The notes under the pieces: model-generated
Told to the model about the DNA's origin: nothing
Database searches by the model: none
The model's input: only the letters and a program-made list of their open reading frames with translations
Assembly: GCF_029784135.1 (NCBI RefSeq)
Contig: NC_073745.1
Location: 99,851,333-99,915,332 of the forward strand
Reading direction: 5' to 3'
DNA: 64,000 nucleotides
Source of the DNA: Toxorhynchites rutilus septentrionalis
Lineage: Eukaryota > Arthropoda > Insecta > Diptera > Culicidae
Position numbers and translations under genes: made by a program
In this document: positions 10,315-21,899 of the stretch, in pieces
Layout: each line of letters opens with the position of its first letter
Position numbering within the stretch: the stretch's first letter is position 1

Positions 10315-10878
10315 TAAATAGAATAGTAGGTGCATTACAACGCTTGTGTCATACACACACTCCAATACAAATAAGCTTATTTTTAAAAACCAGTGTTTAC
10401 AATTGTCATGTTGAATTTTTTCGATCAATATTATCCCCTTCAAAGTACTCCCCATCGACTGCAACGCACTTATGCCAGCGCTTTATCCAATCCTCGAAAC
10501 ATTTATTATATATGATTTGTGGTATGGCCATCAGCGTCATCTTCGATTTTTCCATTATCTCATCTCGGGTGCTGAGACGTGTTCCTATTTCTCGTTCGAA
10601 TAGGGAAAAGTCCCAGGGAGCCAAATCAGGTGAATTCGGTGGTCGCAGATGGTTCGTTTCGGTTTTAGCCAAATGTTCGACTAACGATGTTGTTGTCAAA
10701 TTGTACAAAATCGAGGCACGCACAACATCAGATGCACTCAATACAGCGTAACATTTAGAAATGTAAAACTATCACATTGCAAATTTTATAGAATGTCAAT
10801 GAGAAACATGCCAAAAATGAAAAATAAAAACGGGTGACTGAGATCGCCACACAGGTAGTATACCGGGTATTCTATTTA
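10315..10878 (-). mobile_element. Internally deleted mariner, family M1 copy A
   Basis: The ends taaatagaata (10315-10325) and tattctattta (10868-10878) are inverted. Between them lie a 5' leader and a C-terminal transposase fragment on the minus strand. The leader and the fusion point match the copy at 54383-54790, so both descend from one deleted parent. About 560 bp. Confidence 0.7.
10406..10741 (-). pseudogene. Mariner transposase, C-terminal fragment with shared internal deletion
   Basis: A 111-codon frame. Residues 1-15 come from the leader or start region. From about residue 16 it runs through SLVEHLAKTETN to NSPDLAPWDF, which is the block around the third catalytic aspartate of mariner transposases, and then CFEDWIKRWHKCVAVDGEYF, the usual C-terminus. 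The first two catalytic aspartates and the DNA-binding domains are deleted. The frame is open but catalytically dead. The same fusion occurs at 54.5 kb on the other strand, and the C-terminal end also occurs at 57.4 kb. Confidence 0.85.
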
Positions 10879-11005
10879 TGTTGTGCATGTACCGATGTTT
10901 GAATTTACGGTGGGCAAACAATGGAGTTAATGGTGAAATTACTTTTTTGTATCAGAAATCAGGTTTTCGTTTGACTTCATATGGACGTTAAAATAAGATT
11001 GTGTA

Positions 11006-13292
11006 CGAGATTCATGTAAGGGGGAGTAGTAGAGGTGAATTTAAGTTCATCATTATTAGAATTAGTTTATCAGTCATCCTCGCTCTTAACGCTCGTCAAT
11101 TCAAGTCATATTGACGGCGAATGTCGAAGCAATCCTAGTTGAAGCGAAGCGACTGAGAGGAGAGTCGATTTTCATTTTCCATCTTCGAAGATGTTGGACC
11201 CTGATCAGGTCATTGAATCTGTTATTTGTTTTGTCAAAATACGGTCTCCTGTCTTACTAAATGCTACTATTGAGATATATTCATAGATATATTATCGTAG
11301 TGTGCAAAATTATTATCTATTTAAACCTATAGATAACCTATACCACTGTAACATCACAAATTATTTATGTTATGGCAAACATATCATGCCATTAGAGTTG
11401 GTTTATTCACTATCATTATTTTGTGATTCAAATAACTTTCTCGTCGTACACCGAACAGTAAGAACAAGCCCCCCGTTCTCAGCAAGACAGACATATGCCA
11501 CTGACCGACCACCAGCGAGCGCATGCGCCGTTTTGGGTCATGTGTTTTGATGAACAGTGAAGGTTATTTTCCACATCATATATACATCATTCCCCTACAT
11601 GTGTTGTGTTGTGCACTGGCTTTAAGTTATTGTTAAACACACTCCATCGCCGCTACCGTAGTCGCTTCAATTTGCATATGGCACAAAGGATTGGCCCATC
11701 GATGGAAATTTATGGTGTTGTGGAGGTTTGTGTGCGTGTGCACTTCTTAGTTCAATCGAATTTATGCTCATCGATTGCGACGGAGCTTGTTCGAACCTTG
11801 GTAGGCACCACTTCACTCTTTGAATACCGAAGATGATTGTGATGTGTCCTGGCTCAGGTCATCACCGCCAATAGATAATAATAATAGCCTTTTTATGAGG
11901 AAGCCTTGGAAACCAGTTGAGCGCGCTAGACCTTTAGCTGGAGTATATCCATCGTTGGTCGATAATTTACGGTCGTAGCCGTAGTGGAGCCTGCGTTCTG
12001 TTGCTGCTTGAACACCAGCAGTACTCGTCGGAGTGAGAAACAGAAAACTATCGAGTTTCCATGCAATAATATACACACAACAGTTGAGTGTTTTCTGCTG
12101 GAAGTGATAATGAAATATTATTGCTCAGTTGTTGTTAGCCTTGAAACAGCACCGGCGGCTGTGTGATTCAGCTGATTTTACAGTTCCGAGCGGCGTCCGA
12201 GATGACGTATTTGTTTCCTATCGCAACTGGGAGCGAACAGATAACGGACCACTCCTCTGATTGAGGAAGCGAAGAAAAATGACGCGTAGCAAATCAAACC
12301 CGAAAGGTTAACTTTGATTTTGCGAGGAATGTTCTTATTACGTTGTTTTTCTAAATGATGTAATGTTATTGTTCACTATTTGCATCTGGTTAATTTCGCA
12401 CAACACACTAATCGTGTTTTGTATACTTTTGGTATCAACAATCCAAATTCCATGTGGAAGATTTCCAGATCATTTCGGATTCTGAAATCGCGAGAAAATA
12501 TCATGTAAACATACATACACTGCGATAAATATTTGGATATCCTCTTAACGAATTATGTGACTCAAACTTTTATCAACGAGACGTTAATTTCCTAATAGTA
12601 TGAGCAACCGAGTTCGTTCGGAAGATGATGAAATAATCCGAGCAGAATGTGGACAAATAAAAAAAACATGCAAATCGCAAACAACCATGTCTGCCATCAG
12701 TGATGGTGCCAGAAAGTCTAGAGATCAGCTATTGTGGTGGAAATTGTGTTTTTGCTCCGCACTGTTTTTTTTTGTGGAATGATACGATTGGATGCGCTAC
12801 TCAACAGCCGAGCTGGTCGGTCGGCCTCGACCGTATCTAAATCTTTTGTCTTTCGCAAACACCATGACTAGAAGAATGAATTCCATGGTTATCTAGCGAG
12901 ACTGGTGGTCAGGGATATTTTTTTAATTGATTGACACGATTAGGGCGAAAAGAAAAAAAAACCTATTCTGACGTCGGAAGATGTAATTATTGCTTCAACC
13001 GGGACTCGATTGATTCACTGAATTTCATGGTGAATTCGACGAAAGAATTAAAATATCGAATTCCATAGTTTGGTATATTTAAGTTCAAAGTTTCGAAAAC
13101 TAGAGTGTTACGTCAGAGCAACCAAATTTTAAGCTTTAACACCTCCTACACGACTGCAATGGTATGATAAACACTTCATTCGAAATATAAAATTTCTACG
13201 CGTAATATGCTTGTTACTTATTAATCCAAAAACATATTTCGATAACTTTCAAATTGCTTTGAAAACAGTCTATTGTAATCATACAAATTAGA
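11006..13292. other. Unassigned, apparently non-repetitive DNA
   Basis: 2.3 kb without a supported gene or mobile element. Parts (11450-11560, 11930-12300) are less AT-rich than the surroundings and might hold regulatory or untranslated exon sequence, but no splice-bounded coding frame with a recognisable product was found. The short frames at 11302-11550, 11606-11836 and 11813-12076 look random. Confidence 0.45.
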
Positions 13293-13692
13293 GTTGAAAC
13301 GGATATCCGGTACCGGTATCCGGCCAATACTAAGGCCAAAACCGGGTTTTAGAAAAAAATAAATTCTTATAAACTTAAAATAAATCATAAAACAATAAGC
13401 TTATGAACATCATCTTCCGTAAATGAGGTGTGATTATTGACATGTCAGAAATGATATTATGTTATTATATATTAAATATTTTATTAATTATCATTTCATA
13501 ACAGTATTAACTTTACTCACTTTTACAGTACTGGAAATTAACGTGTGGTAAATTATGATGAATGAATAATGAATTTCCAGCAGAACACCGAAGTGAGTTT
13601 GTATTAGCTTATAAAGAGCCGAATATCCGGCCGCCGGATATACGGCTATCCGGCCTCGAAGCTGGCCGGATATTCGTTATCCGATATCCAGC
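13293..13692. mobile_element. MITE-like element with ATCCGG inverted ends
   Basis: Left end aaacggatatccggtaccgg; right end carries repeated gccggata/tatccggc words in inverted sense. The AT-rich centre of about 300 bp has no coding capacity. Such CCGGATA-rich ends are typical of small non-autonomous DNA elements (inference). Exact borders uncertain. Confidence 0.6.
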
Positions 13693-13702
13693 CAAACTAT
13701 CG

Positions 13703-14055
13703 CTGGAATGTGGTTCCCTAACATAGACTTCATAACCATGAAACCTGTGGGAATCGGCATTGCGAAATAGATGCATGCTGCGGGTACTTTTGTACTCGCA
13801 TTGCGTTTTTGAAATCGGAATATGTTTCCCTAACACAGACTTTAAAACATTGCTGGGAGAATCGGCATTGAAAATCAGATGCAAACTGCGGGTACTTTTG
13901 CACTTGCTTGTGTTTTTTGCAAATCGGAATGTGTTACTCTAACACAGACTTTGAAACCAAGGAGTTGGGGAAATCGGCATTTCAGATAAATGCAAGTCGG
14001 CGGTACTTTCATACCCTCATGCATTTTTGCACTCCGGAATGCGTTTTGCTAACAC
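13703..14055 (+). repeat. Tandem array of ~110-bp units, plus orientation
   Basis: Three and a bit units, each carrying ctaacacagactt, then a word like gggaaatcggcatt, then gcgggtactttt. Units start near 13709, 13818 and 13926. A related array in inverted orientation lies at 18900-19575. The repetitive peptides encoded across it are a by-product of the period. Confidence 0.85.
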
Positions 14056-14659
14056 GGAGAGAAATGTAAAATACATTGATCGTTTGACAATTCTTCCGTT
14101 CATATATTTTGCAAGTCCACGATAAATGAATGAAATGACCAAGACATCATGTCATACGTAAAAGGATAACGGGCGGTCAGACTTAGTCATTAGATTCACT
14201 TGCTACGAACGGCAGACTCTTGAAAGGACGATCGCTGCTTTCAACTGAAAGTTTCGTTCGATTTCGTTTCTCCAAACCGGATTGTACCGCACCGTAATAC
14301 GAAAAAAAATAGTAGAATTGAATGTGGCATGTCAGGGCATATATAGTCACACAACCAGCGCCGACCACTGATTACGCCTGCTGACATACTGCACATCCTT
14401 CCACATCGTCATTTTCATTGAATACGGTTCAAGTTCCAATGAAATTTTCATTCGAATACATGACATTTTCATTTGATATAAGAACCTTGCATTTTCATAT
14501 GACGATTCGATAACTTCCCTTCAGTGTGAAGAATGGAAGAAATTAACGTGAAACGAAACGAGAATGTACTAAGGAGAGTGATTATCTTCATCGAGCGTGA
14601 CGAGAGATTCCAGCCTGTTTGAGTTTGCTTTTTGGTTTGTTTTCCCTCTTTAGCTAGGT
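14056..14659. other. Unassigned DNA
   Basis: No gene seen. A run of cattttcat words at 14410-14510 looks like worn simple repeat. A minus-strand 61-codon frame at 14183-14368 is unsupported. Confidence 0.4.
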
Positions 14660-14930
14660 AGCTTGTAGTTTGGCAAAAATGTCCTGTCTACAAGACCGTT
14701 TGACCGTCATCTCTAGATCGGCGTTTCGTTGACGGGCTGCTGTCATAGCCGGTCTGGTGCGCGCCTTCTCAACTCCGGCTTTTAGATCTCTCCGTTCGTC
14801 GACGATCCTCTAGGTTTCGTTCGTCACCCATCCCCTCCTCTCGGTTCACAGCTGGCCGAGAATTTCACCACTCGTAGGGACAAAGTTGTTCTTGATGCTC
14901 GACCATTGTTTTTCAACATTTCCATTGTTT
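14660..14930 (-). pseudogene. LINE ORF2 relic, linker between endonuclease and reverse transcriptase
   Basis: One minus-strand frame, broken by two stops, reads KQWSSIKNNFVPTSGEILG, then WVTNET, then RIVDERRDLKAGVEKARTRP and VKRSCRQDIFAKL. This matches the order seen in many non-LTR retrotransposons between the endonuclease and the RT fingers: W-x-x-I-K, then W-(M/I)-T-x-x-T-W-x-x-I-x-x-R, then a basic K-R-S-x-R-x-D block. No RT motif follows, so it is a decayed fragment. Clade assignment (RTE-like or similar) is tentative. Confidence 0.6.
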
Positions 14931-15551
14931 GGTAGCTTCGAGGTTCAATTTAAACGCGATAAGCAGAAATTCCAAATGCAGTTGACACCGATAAAAACAC
15001 TCCATCTCAGGTCATTCTCATTGGATCGTAGATATGCGCTGAGCTTTCTCATCGCCGGTCTGAACTTCACAAAAATTGCTTTTTGTTTGTGTTTAATTTT
15101 TTATAATCATTTCTATTTGTAATCCTTGCCAAATTCAAGCCTTCACGGTGTAAGAATTTTCGGAATATACTGGCTGACAAAGGACGAAGCACATCTCGTA
15201 TTTCATCATCTAAGATATCTTTATGTCACTTCCTTACAAATTCACTCTCATTGACACATCGTCATTCAATAATGAGACTGTCGCATTTCAAGACGTAGCT
15301 TACTCACACTGGCTCAATATGTTGCTGCACTCTCTTCACGTTCAATCAATAAAATATCTCGTCTTCTTCGTGCACGCTCATTCCGCTTTTCGTTCATTCG
15401 TTTCATTCCTCACATTGAAGTATGCCCTCCTACGCCTCATCTAATACCACTTCTTTTCGAAGATTGTCCGGAACGGTCAATTTTTGGGGAAATAAAATGG
15501 TTGAAACTTTTGATTTAATAGCTGCGAGTGTCGTCTTTCGCATGCGAAATA
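14931..15551. other. Unassigned DNA
   Basis: May continue the decayed LINE at its left edge; otherwise nothing supportable. Frames at 15223-15444 and 15422-15670 are unsupported. Confidence 0.4.
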
Positions 15552-16102
15552 CAGGGTCATTTAGATTAAACGCTCACGCAATAAATTTTAATAACTTCTA
15601 CAAAGAACTGATTTCTAAAATAAAGTTTGTTTTAGGACATTTTCGATGTAACCACCCCTTTTTTCGATAACGCGTTTTAAACGGTGCACAAAATTATTCA
15701 TGCACAACTCTAACATTACGACTTCGATGCTGTTGAAAAACCTAGTTATTTATTCTTTAAGTTCCTCCAAATTTTAGCCACAAAATTAACATAGCAACGA
15801 CCCTTCACGAACCCCCAGAGGAAGTAATCGACGACGAGAAATGTTGAAATTCTTACCATAAGAGGACAAATATTTCATTAAGGCTTCGTTGGCTCGAGTA
15901 ATACGATTTCACTAAAAATACTCGTTCTTGTGAATTGACATTGTAATCTTGACACTAAACACCATCCGATCAGACTTAACGATTAGTCGAATATTATCGT
16001 CCCGAAGTGGGGAATGCAGTGTCACCATCGACAGAGCAAACAAAAATTATTATAAGGAGCTATTCGATTTTTTTGCGTGAGCGTTTATCCTAAAAGACCC
16101 TG
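15552..16102 (-). mobile_element. ITm-type non-autonomous element, copy A
   Basis: Ends cagggtcatttagattaaac and, read in reverse from 16102, cagggtcttttaggataaac. They are imperfect inverted repeats of about 30 bp, with TA at both borders (15550-15551 and 16103-16104). About 551 bp. A shorter relative with the same ends lies at 27886-28072. The interior holds a transposase remnant on the minus strand. Confidence 0.85.
15660..15950 (-). pseudogene. ITm (Tc1/mariner superfamily) transposase remnant
   Basis: Minus-strand reading gives DYFLWGFVKGRCYVNFVAK followed by NLKNK and a stop. This is the block after the last catalytic residue in Tc3/ITm-type transposases (family pattern: SPDLSPLDYFLWG, then V-K, then L-x-x-L-K). 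Upstream in the element a piece NRITRANEALMKYL belongs to an earlier part. The two are joined by an internal deletion, and several stops follow. The DDE core is not complete. Confidence 0.7.
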
Positions 16103-18744
16103 TATAACCCTTTGACAACGAAAATGAATACAGCCCATTCGAGAAAATTCAATCGCCGATGGAAACTTTTGCTTTCGGAACTGAATACGACATCAGAAAT
16201 GGGCTTAATTAAAGAATCGATGTTTCAGTATGCGGAAAAAAACCAAAATGTGAACGGAAATTAAACGAAGAATGATGTGAAAGTAACAAGAAAAAAACAT
16301 TTTCATTTCTTAATTTCGAAAATGACAAGCCCTGCTCTTGATCGATTGTGTGGTTCCGTAGGTTTGTGCATTATTTAGCACGATTGATGCTTTGTTTTTG
16401 GTCAATCCGAATCTGATCTCAAAACAATGATAGTGTTCTCGAATTGTGTAAATAGTACTTTGCATTCATCATAATTTCTTAGTAGAGCAAATTCGGCATA
16501 ACTATAAATCGAGAAACAAAATAGAATATCTGTGAGTTCATCATTTCTCATCGCTCGCAACCCATTTCTCTTTCTTCGCAGTCGATAATAATCAACAATC
16601 AGTCGCCGTTTTCTATCTTTATTGCATGAGGGTAGCAATAAAAGTGGATATCGAGACATAGAAACAAATTATTTTTCAGATGAACAGTCGTTGTTCTGTC
16701 GATACAAGGAAATGAGAATGACTCAGGCAAGGGGGGATTCTGTCCCAATTGAAGTGTTAATTTGTAGAAATATTCGTTAACGTAATTCATTTAATGTAAA
16801 ACATTTCTAACAGCTTGGAACTGCATAACAATTCATTGGCGGAAGTTTCAAATCCTAACCCAACTGTTGGTAACTAGTGATATTTTCTATTTTCCACAAT
16901 CTAAAAATACAGGGATGATAACAAGTCGGGGAACAATTGATCTCACTATTACCCCAGAAGATTTGCCCTAGTTTCCATGCAGTTTATTCACGGGTTGGAC
17001 AAAACAAACAATTTCATTCAACTGCTACTAGTCACCAGTCACCACCATCCGAAGGAAGCAATGATAAAAGTGTAAACGATGGTTGTATTGCATAATTTCT
17101 GGGTTTTATTTTCGTGGCAACCACAGTGCGGCGACACCCGCTTCGTAAAAGAATAGAAGTGTAACCACCAACACATCAAACTAGCTGTTGGGTTTTGGTG
17201 AGTAGGGGCGGCTCCTATTCGATAACACATTCACCCTGTGACAGTAAGCTCCGTGTTACACATACACCGCACAGCTGTAGACAAGGCCACACCGCCGGGC
17301 ATGGTAGTTAGAGACACTGGTTTTTCACGCCCTCGTAATACCATTTTTTTCCGCGCCAGAACGGACGAAATTAAATATGTGTACAGTAAGAAACCGTGGA
17401 AATTGGTGTTGCTATTTTCTCGTTGGGATAGGGCAAGTTTTTATATAAGATTCAAAGCAACAAAAAATCCGTTTATTTTTACTTGAATGTCAGAGCGAAG
17501 GATCTGACGTGAGTTGATAGCGTGGATTCGAAAAGTGGTTGTCAAAACAATCATTAAAATGCGACTAATTTTAAACAAACTCGCGATAACCGAAATCAAC
17601 ATAATAATGCCGATAATAATTGGAGGCGCCAGCCGAAACTTTTGTGATAGATTTGAGTTGTACAGAAAATATTACCAAAGAATCCACGACACCAATGCGC
17701 ACTATTATTACTCCTAACCGACTGGTTGATAATGCTGACGGCGTCTTTTAATGACGACGAAGGCTACGACGTGACGATAACGACAACTTCTGTCGAAGGC
17801 AACTTTCATCGTAAAGACGCAAAAATCGGCAACGAGATAAGGCTAATTCTACTCTAATCTGGTTCTGTTAATTGAGCAAGAAGCAAAAATGCGAAAAGTC
17901 CAATAATACATTACAGTGGAACTTATTTATGAGCATGTAAATGTAGCCAAAACAACAGCTCATGAACACTTCAACAAACATGAACCAGCAAGAACAGTAA
18001 TGGTAAACATGGTCGCAGTAGGATATTGGAGAATCGCTTCATGTTTTTATTTCAAATACTTTAGAAACCTTAATCCTGGAAATAATGAAAAACTGAAGGA
18101 AAATTCGGCCAATCCAGCATATTAGGTTAAAAAAAATCCATAATTTCTTCGGTATCAGTGATTGATATCTCGCGAAGTATTGCGCAAACAATCCAAATTT
18201 CGATTCTTGGAAACGTTTTTTTATTCAATCCATTCAGTTTTCAGGGGTAGGGTATTGAGTATGGAAACCAACAAAGAGAAAACCCAGTAAAAAATTTACA
18301 GTTAAAATTGTAAACTGTGTTTTTGGTACCCATACTGTAACGTACCTGAATGGAACAGGTATCAAAAGATCATAGAAATTATCGAAGTTGACGCATATCC
18401 ATCTATAAAAATAGGATGGTTATATCTATGGTATAACCGCAAGGTTGACGTGAGACTACCGTTGGCTTAGTAATCATTTTTTGTATGGCTAAATTATTGA
18501 TTGAATGAAACAATTTTCGAATTCAGTTGAATTCAACATATTTGCTTTGTAAGTGAAGAATTTGAACAAATGACATGTAACACCGATGCATGCATTGTAA
18601 TAGATTATGTTCTACGTTACAAAGAAATTGATGACAGCATTATGTCTAATCATCAAACGGTATGCGTAGAAATTCAGTGAGCAGAAGATACCAAAGCACA
18701 CATTCCAATGCAGTCTCGAATAACCGAGCCAAAGCGTTGTGTTC
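16103..18744. other. Unassigned DNA
   Basis: 2.6 kb with no supported gene, RNA or mobile element on either strand. Several 60-85 codon frames occur (for example 16402-16659, 17238-17486 and 17916-18125) but none shows a domain, and their lengths are as expected by chance in this composition. Confidence 0.45.
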
Positions 18745-18783
18745 GTACCCCCATGTTTAGTGCAAAAAAAAACATGGGGGTAC
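18745..18783 (+). repeat. Perfect 14-bp hairpin
   Basis: gtacccccatgttt at 18745-18758 is exactly complementary to 18770-18783, with an 11-base A-rich loop. It lies at the edge of the inverted ~100-bp array, whose units also contain gtacaaaagcaccccc-like words, so it probably formed by local inversion of repeat DNA. Confidence 0.85.
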
Positions 18784-18899
18784 AAAAGCACCCCCGACTT
18801 GCATGAATAAACACCTTCAACTTCTACTTTTCATACTATAGAGGCTTTAAACTTGAATGTTGATTCACCTCCAGTATCAGAAATGACGATATTTCCTAG

Positions 18900-19575
18900 T
18901 TCCTCAGTTTAGAAGTACGTGTTAGAGAAACATAGTCTGGTCTGCACAAAGGCAAGTGTGTACAAAAGTACTCGCCTCTCGCTTCTATTTGCAAAGTGTA
19001 TTCCCCCAGGCACCTTGATTTGGAGGCCATGTTAGGAAGGAAGGAAGGTTTTGTATTATAGAGACTTTAAACTTTTCAGTTCATTCGTCTCTAGCCTTGA
19101 GAAAGGCCCTTGGGAAACTTCACTCTACTCCAGCACTACACCTCCACCCTGTTTGCTTTGAGAAAGGCACTCGATCCCTTGCCGTCCAGCTCGTCCAGCA
19201 ACGATGTTGTCCAATCGGTGTCCACGCAACGAATAAGACCATGTTAGGAAAACACATTTCGGTATGAACAAAAACACCCCCGACTTGTATGTATTTGCGA
19301 TGCCGATTTTCTCAGGGACCTTGCTTTTGAAGTCTGTGTTAGAGAATACATTTTGGTGGGAACAAAAATTCCCCCAATTTGCATGTAATTGCATTGCTGG
19401 TTTCCCCAAACTCTTTGGTTTTGAAACCTGTGTTTGATCCCACTGAGAACACATTTCAGTGGGATCAAAAGCTCCCCAAACTTGCATGTATTTGCATTGC
19501 TAATTTCCCCAGGTTCATTGGTTTTGTAGTCTGTGTTGAGGAAACCATGAATCGGGCCAATCAAAAACGTGGCAG
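18900..19575 (-). repeat. Tandem array of ~100-bp units, minus orientation
   Basis: Repeated blocks with gaacaaaaa-ccccc, ttgcatgtatttgc and gaagtctgtgttagaga spaced about 95-105 bp, best seen from 19245 to 19560 and worn toward 18900. Reverse complement of the family at 13703-14055. Long minus-strand frames here (19125-19487, 19244-19612) repeat the same peptide in different frames and are not genes. Also contains gccttgagaaaggc at 19095-19108. Confidence 0.85.
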
Positions 19576-20044
19576 TTAGGGCGTGTAGATAACGCTTGAC
19601 ACAGTTATTCAATTGTTTATCTCATGACAAATAACATTTTATTAATTGTGATAGGTGCGTAGAAATATTTCCTATCAATCAAACATCTTTCCGATCTATT
19701 AAGAAATATTCGAGTCATAAGGATTCGAAATCTTTCATTTTTTCTCGTATGTTCTGTGTTTAGGTTTGTACCCCCATATATTCCGGTTAGACGTAGTCTA
19801 ACGCCAAAAGATGACAACATGGGTTGCGAGAATTAATGATGAAACGGATAATCGAAATCATACAAATGTCACATTGTTCGGTCGGACAATGTACACCCGA
19901 CCAAATGTATTCAGTTTTTAGTATTTTTCCTATCTAGTAACCAAATGAGAATTGTCTCACAGTAAATTCGAACTCTTCCAACGAAAAATGTACTTATTCA
20001 CCATGATCAACGTTATATTCCAATCAATTCATAGCTCGAAAATG
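19576..20044. other. Unassigned DNA
   Basis: No feature supported. Contains agacgtagtctaacg near 19789, a word similar to those at 7164 and 28446. Confidence 0.4.
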
Positions 20045-20165
20045 TGATGCACAGGATACTGTATACTGAAGGATTTCTTGGAAGATTTGCCGTATGACAA
20101 AAATCTGGTCCGTCTTCGAGCGACCAGGCATGAATCCGGTTTGATAATTTTCTACAAATCTGCTT
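20045..20165 (-). pseudogene. LINE reverse-transcriptase fragment
   Basis: The minus strand reads FVENYQTGFMPGRSKTDQIF followed by VIRQIFQEI. This is the hallmark RT block of RTE-like and related LINEs (family pattern: Y-Q-x-G-F-R-P-G-R-S-T-T-D-Q-I-F-x-L-R-Q-I). Roughly 40 codons survive. No neighbouring RT motifs were found, and the mariner at 20187 follows immediately, so the element is heavily truncated. Confidence 0.8.
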
Positions 20166-20186
20166 GTTTAATCTGCCACTGTACTA

Positions 20187-20740
20187 CATGGGCTGAAAAG
20201 TCCCGCGATTTTTCAACAGATAACACCATTAAAAAATGAACATGATTCATTTCGAGAGGCTCATCTGTCACTAACTTATGTGTGAAATTCCATCACATTT
20301 CGTTTATTTGTTCACAAACTACAGTTGTTTAAGTGTCACTACCTGAGTTAGCTGAGGCCGTAGGCATTCCAAGTGGGATACATTTTGCACGACATTTTGG
20401 ACATGAAAAAGCTATCCGCGTGATGGGTGCCGCGTTTGCTGACCGTCGACTAGCAGCGCGTTGATGATTCGACAGCCGGTTTGGCGTTGATGAAGCGCAA
20501 TCGAGTGGACTTGTTTCCACGTTTTGTGACAATGGATGAAACGTGGATCCATTACCACACACCTGAGTCTAATAAGTAGTCTGCAGAGTGGCACTGATGA
20601 AAATTTCGAAGACTTAGACGTTTCGTACTACAGAAAGGGAATCGAAATGTTGGAAACCTAAGTGTATTGCCCTCGAAGGAAACTGCTTTGCCCAAAAAAC
20701 GATTGTTTTCATTAAAAATCCCGGGACTTTTCAGTCGATG
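20187..20740 (+). mobile_element. Internally deleted mariner, family M2
   Basis: Ends catgggctgaaaagtcccgc and, in reverse, catcgactgaaaagtcccgg: imperfect inverted repeats of about 27 bp bordered by TA (20185-20186 and 20741-20742). 554 bp. The interior contains RFVTMDETWIHYHTPESNK, the first-aspartate block of mariner transposases, then a stop, then FEDLDVSYYRKGIEMLE and, after a frameshift, the C-terminal ALEGNCF. Most of the catalytic domain between the first aspartate and the C-terminus is deleted. Confidence 0.9.
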
Positions 20741-20814
20741 TAGGATGTCTGAGTGGCCTACTAAAAGGGATTACTCAAGACGGTGATGAGGTTATATGTA
20801 TTTTGTCTTTTTTC

Positions 20815-21885
20815 ATGTCAAATAAAGAGAAAATCCGACATATTTTACAGTACTACTATGACAAAGGCAAAAATGCATCTCAAGCTGCCAATAAAATTTG
20901 TGCAGTTTATGGACCCAATACAGTTTCCATTTCCACCGCACAACGATGGTTTCAACGTTTTCGTTCTGGTGTAGGAGTCATCGAAGATGCGCCACGCTCC
21001 GGAAGGCCTGTCGTCGAAAATTGCGACAAAATCGCTGAATTAGCCGAAAAAGACCGGCATAGTAGCAGCCGTAGCATCGGCCAAGAGCTGGGGATAAGTC
21101 ATCAAACCGTTATTAACCATTTGAAGAAGCTTGGATTCACAAAGAAGCTCGATGTATGGGTGCCCCACACGTTGACGCAAAAAACATCTTTGACCGTATC
21201 GACGCATGTGAATCGCTGCTGATTCGCAACAAAATCGACCCGTTTCTGAAGCGGATGGTGACTGGCGATGAAAAGTGGGTCACTTACGACAAAGTGAAGC
21301 GCAAACGGTTGTGGTCGAAGCCCGCTGAAGCGGCTCAGACGGTGGCCAAGCCCTCATTAACGGCCAGGAAGGTTCTGCTGTGTGTTTGGTGGGATTGTCA
21401 AGGAATAATCTATTATGAGCAGCTTCCTTATGGCCAAACGCTCAATTCGGACCTGTACTGCCAACAACTGGACCGCTTGAAGGTAGCACTCATGAAGAAG
21501 AGGCCATCTTTGATAAACAGAAGCCGCATTGTCTTCCATCAGGACAACGCCAGGCCACACACTTCTTTGGTGACGCGCCAGAAGCTCCGGCTTTTGCATC
21601 CGCCGTATAGTCCGGACCTTGCACCAAATGACTACCACCTGTTTTTGTCCATGGCGAACGAGCTAGGTAGTCCGAAGTTACCAACAAAAGAGGCCTGTGA
21701 AAATTGGCTATCCGAGTTTTTTGCCAATAAGGAAGCGAGCTTCTATAACAGGGGTATTATGAAGTTGGCATCTCGTTGGGAACAAGTCATCGAACAAAAC
21801 GGCGCATATTTGACTTAAAACAGATGATTGTAACTAATTTTATGAACAAATGAAAATTCAAAAAAAAATACCGCAGGACTTTTTA
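20815..21885 (+). pseudogene. Mariner transposase, family M3 copy 1: near full length, two lesions
   Basis: The ATG at 20815 starts MSNKEKIRHILQYYYDKGKN. Two helix-turn-helix domains lie in about residues 1-115, with GRPVVEN as the linker and WVPHTLTQK before the core. A one-base loss in an A run near 21181-21186 shifts the frame. The second frame then carries TGDEKW (first D), HQDNARPH (second D) and SPDLAPNDYHLF (third D), ending at a TAA at 21816. An 18-bp in-frame loss after RQKLR brings the last two aspartates to 28 residues apart; the sister copy at 34.3 kb keeps the mariner spacing of 34. The 3' inverted repeat is partial (ccgcaggacttttt to about 21885) and the 5' one is missing. Inactive. 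Confidence 0.93.
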
Positions 21886-21899
21886 TATTTACTTCAAAA

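Larger units (their letters stand above)
10034..11005 (+). repeat. Local direct repeat interrupted by a microsatellite and a mariner
   Basis: A unit of about 175 bp at 10034-10210 (gattgaattc, catgtatcac, acggtgggta, cgttaaaataagattgtg) begins again at 10211. That copy is split by the TC tract and a mariner, and it resumes at about 10885-11005 with acggtgggca and cgttaaaataagattgtg. So a tandem duplication came first, then microsatellite growth and the mariner insertion. Confidence 0.75.

Noticed and set aside
13609..13884. 91-codon minus-strand frame
   Set aside because: Spans a MITE end and the start of the tandem array; peptide repeats follow the array period.
19125..19612. Two 120-codon minus-strand frames with repeated peptides
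   Set aside because: The same ~100-bp DNA unit read in different frames; frame is not conserved between units.
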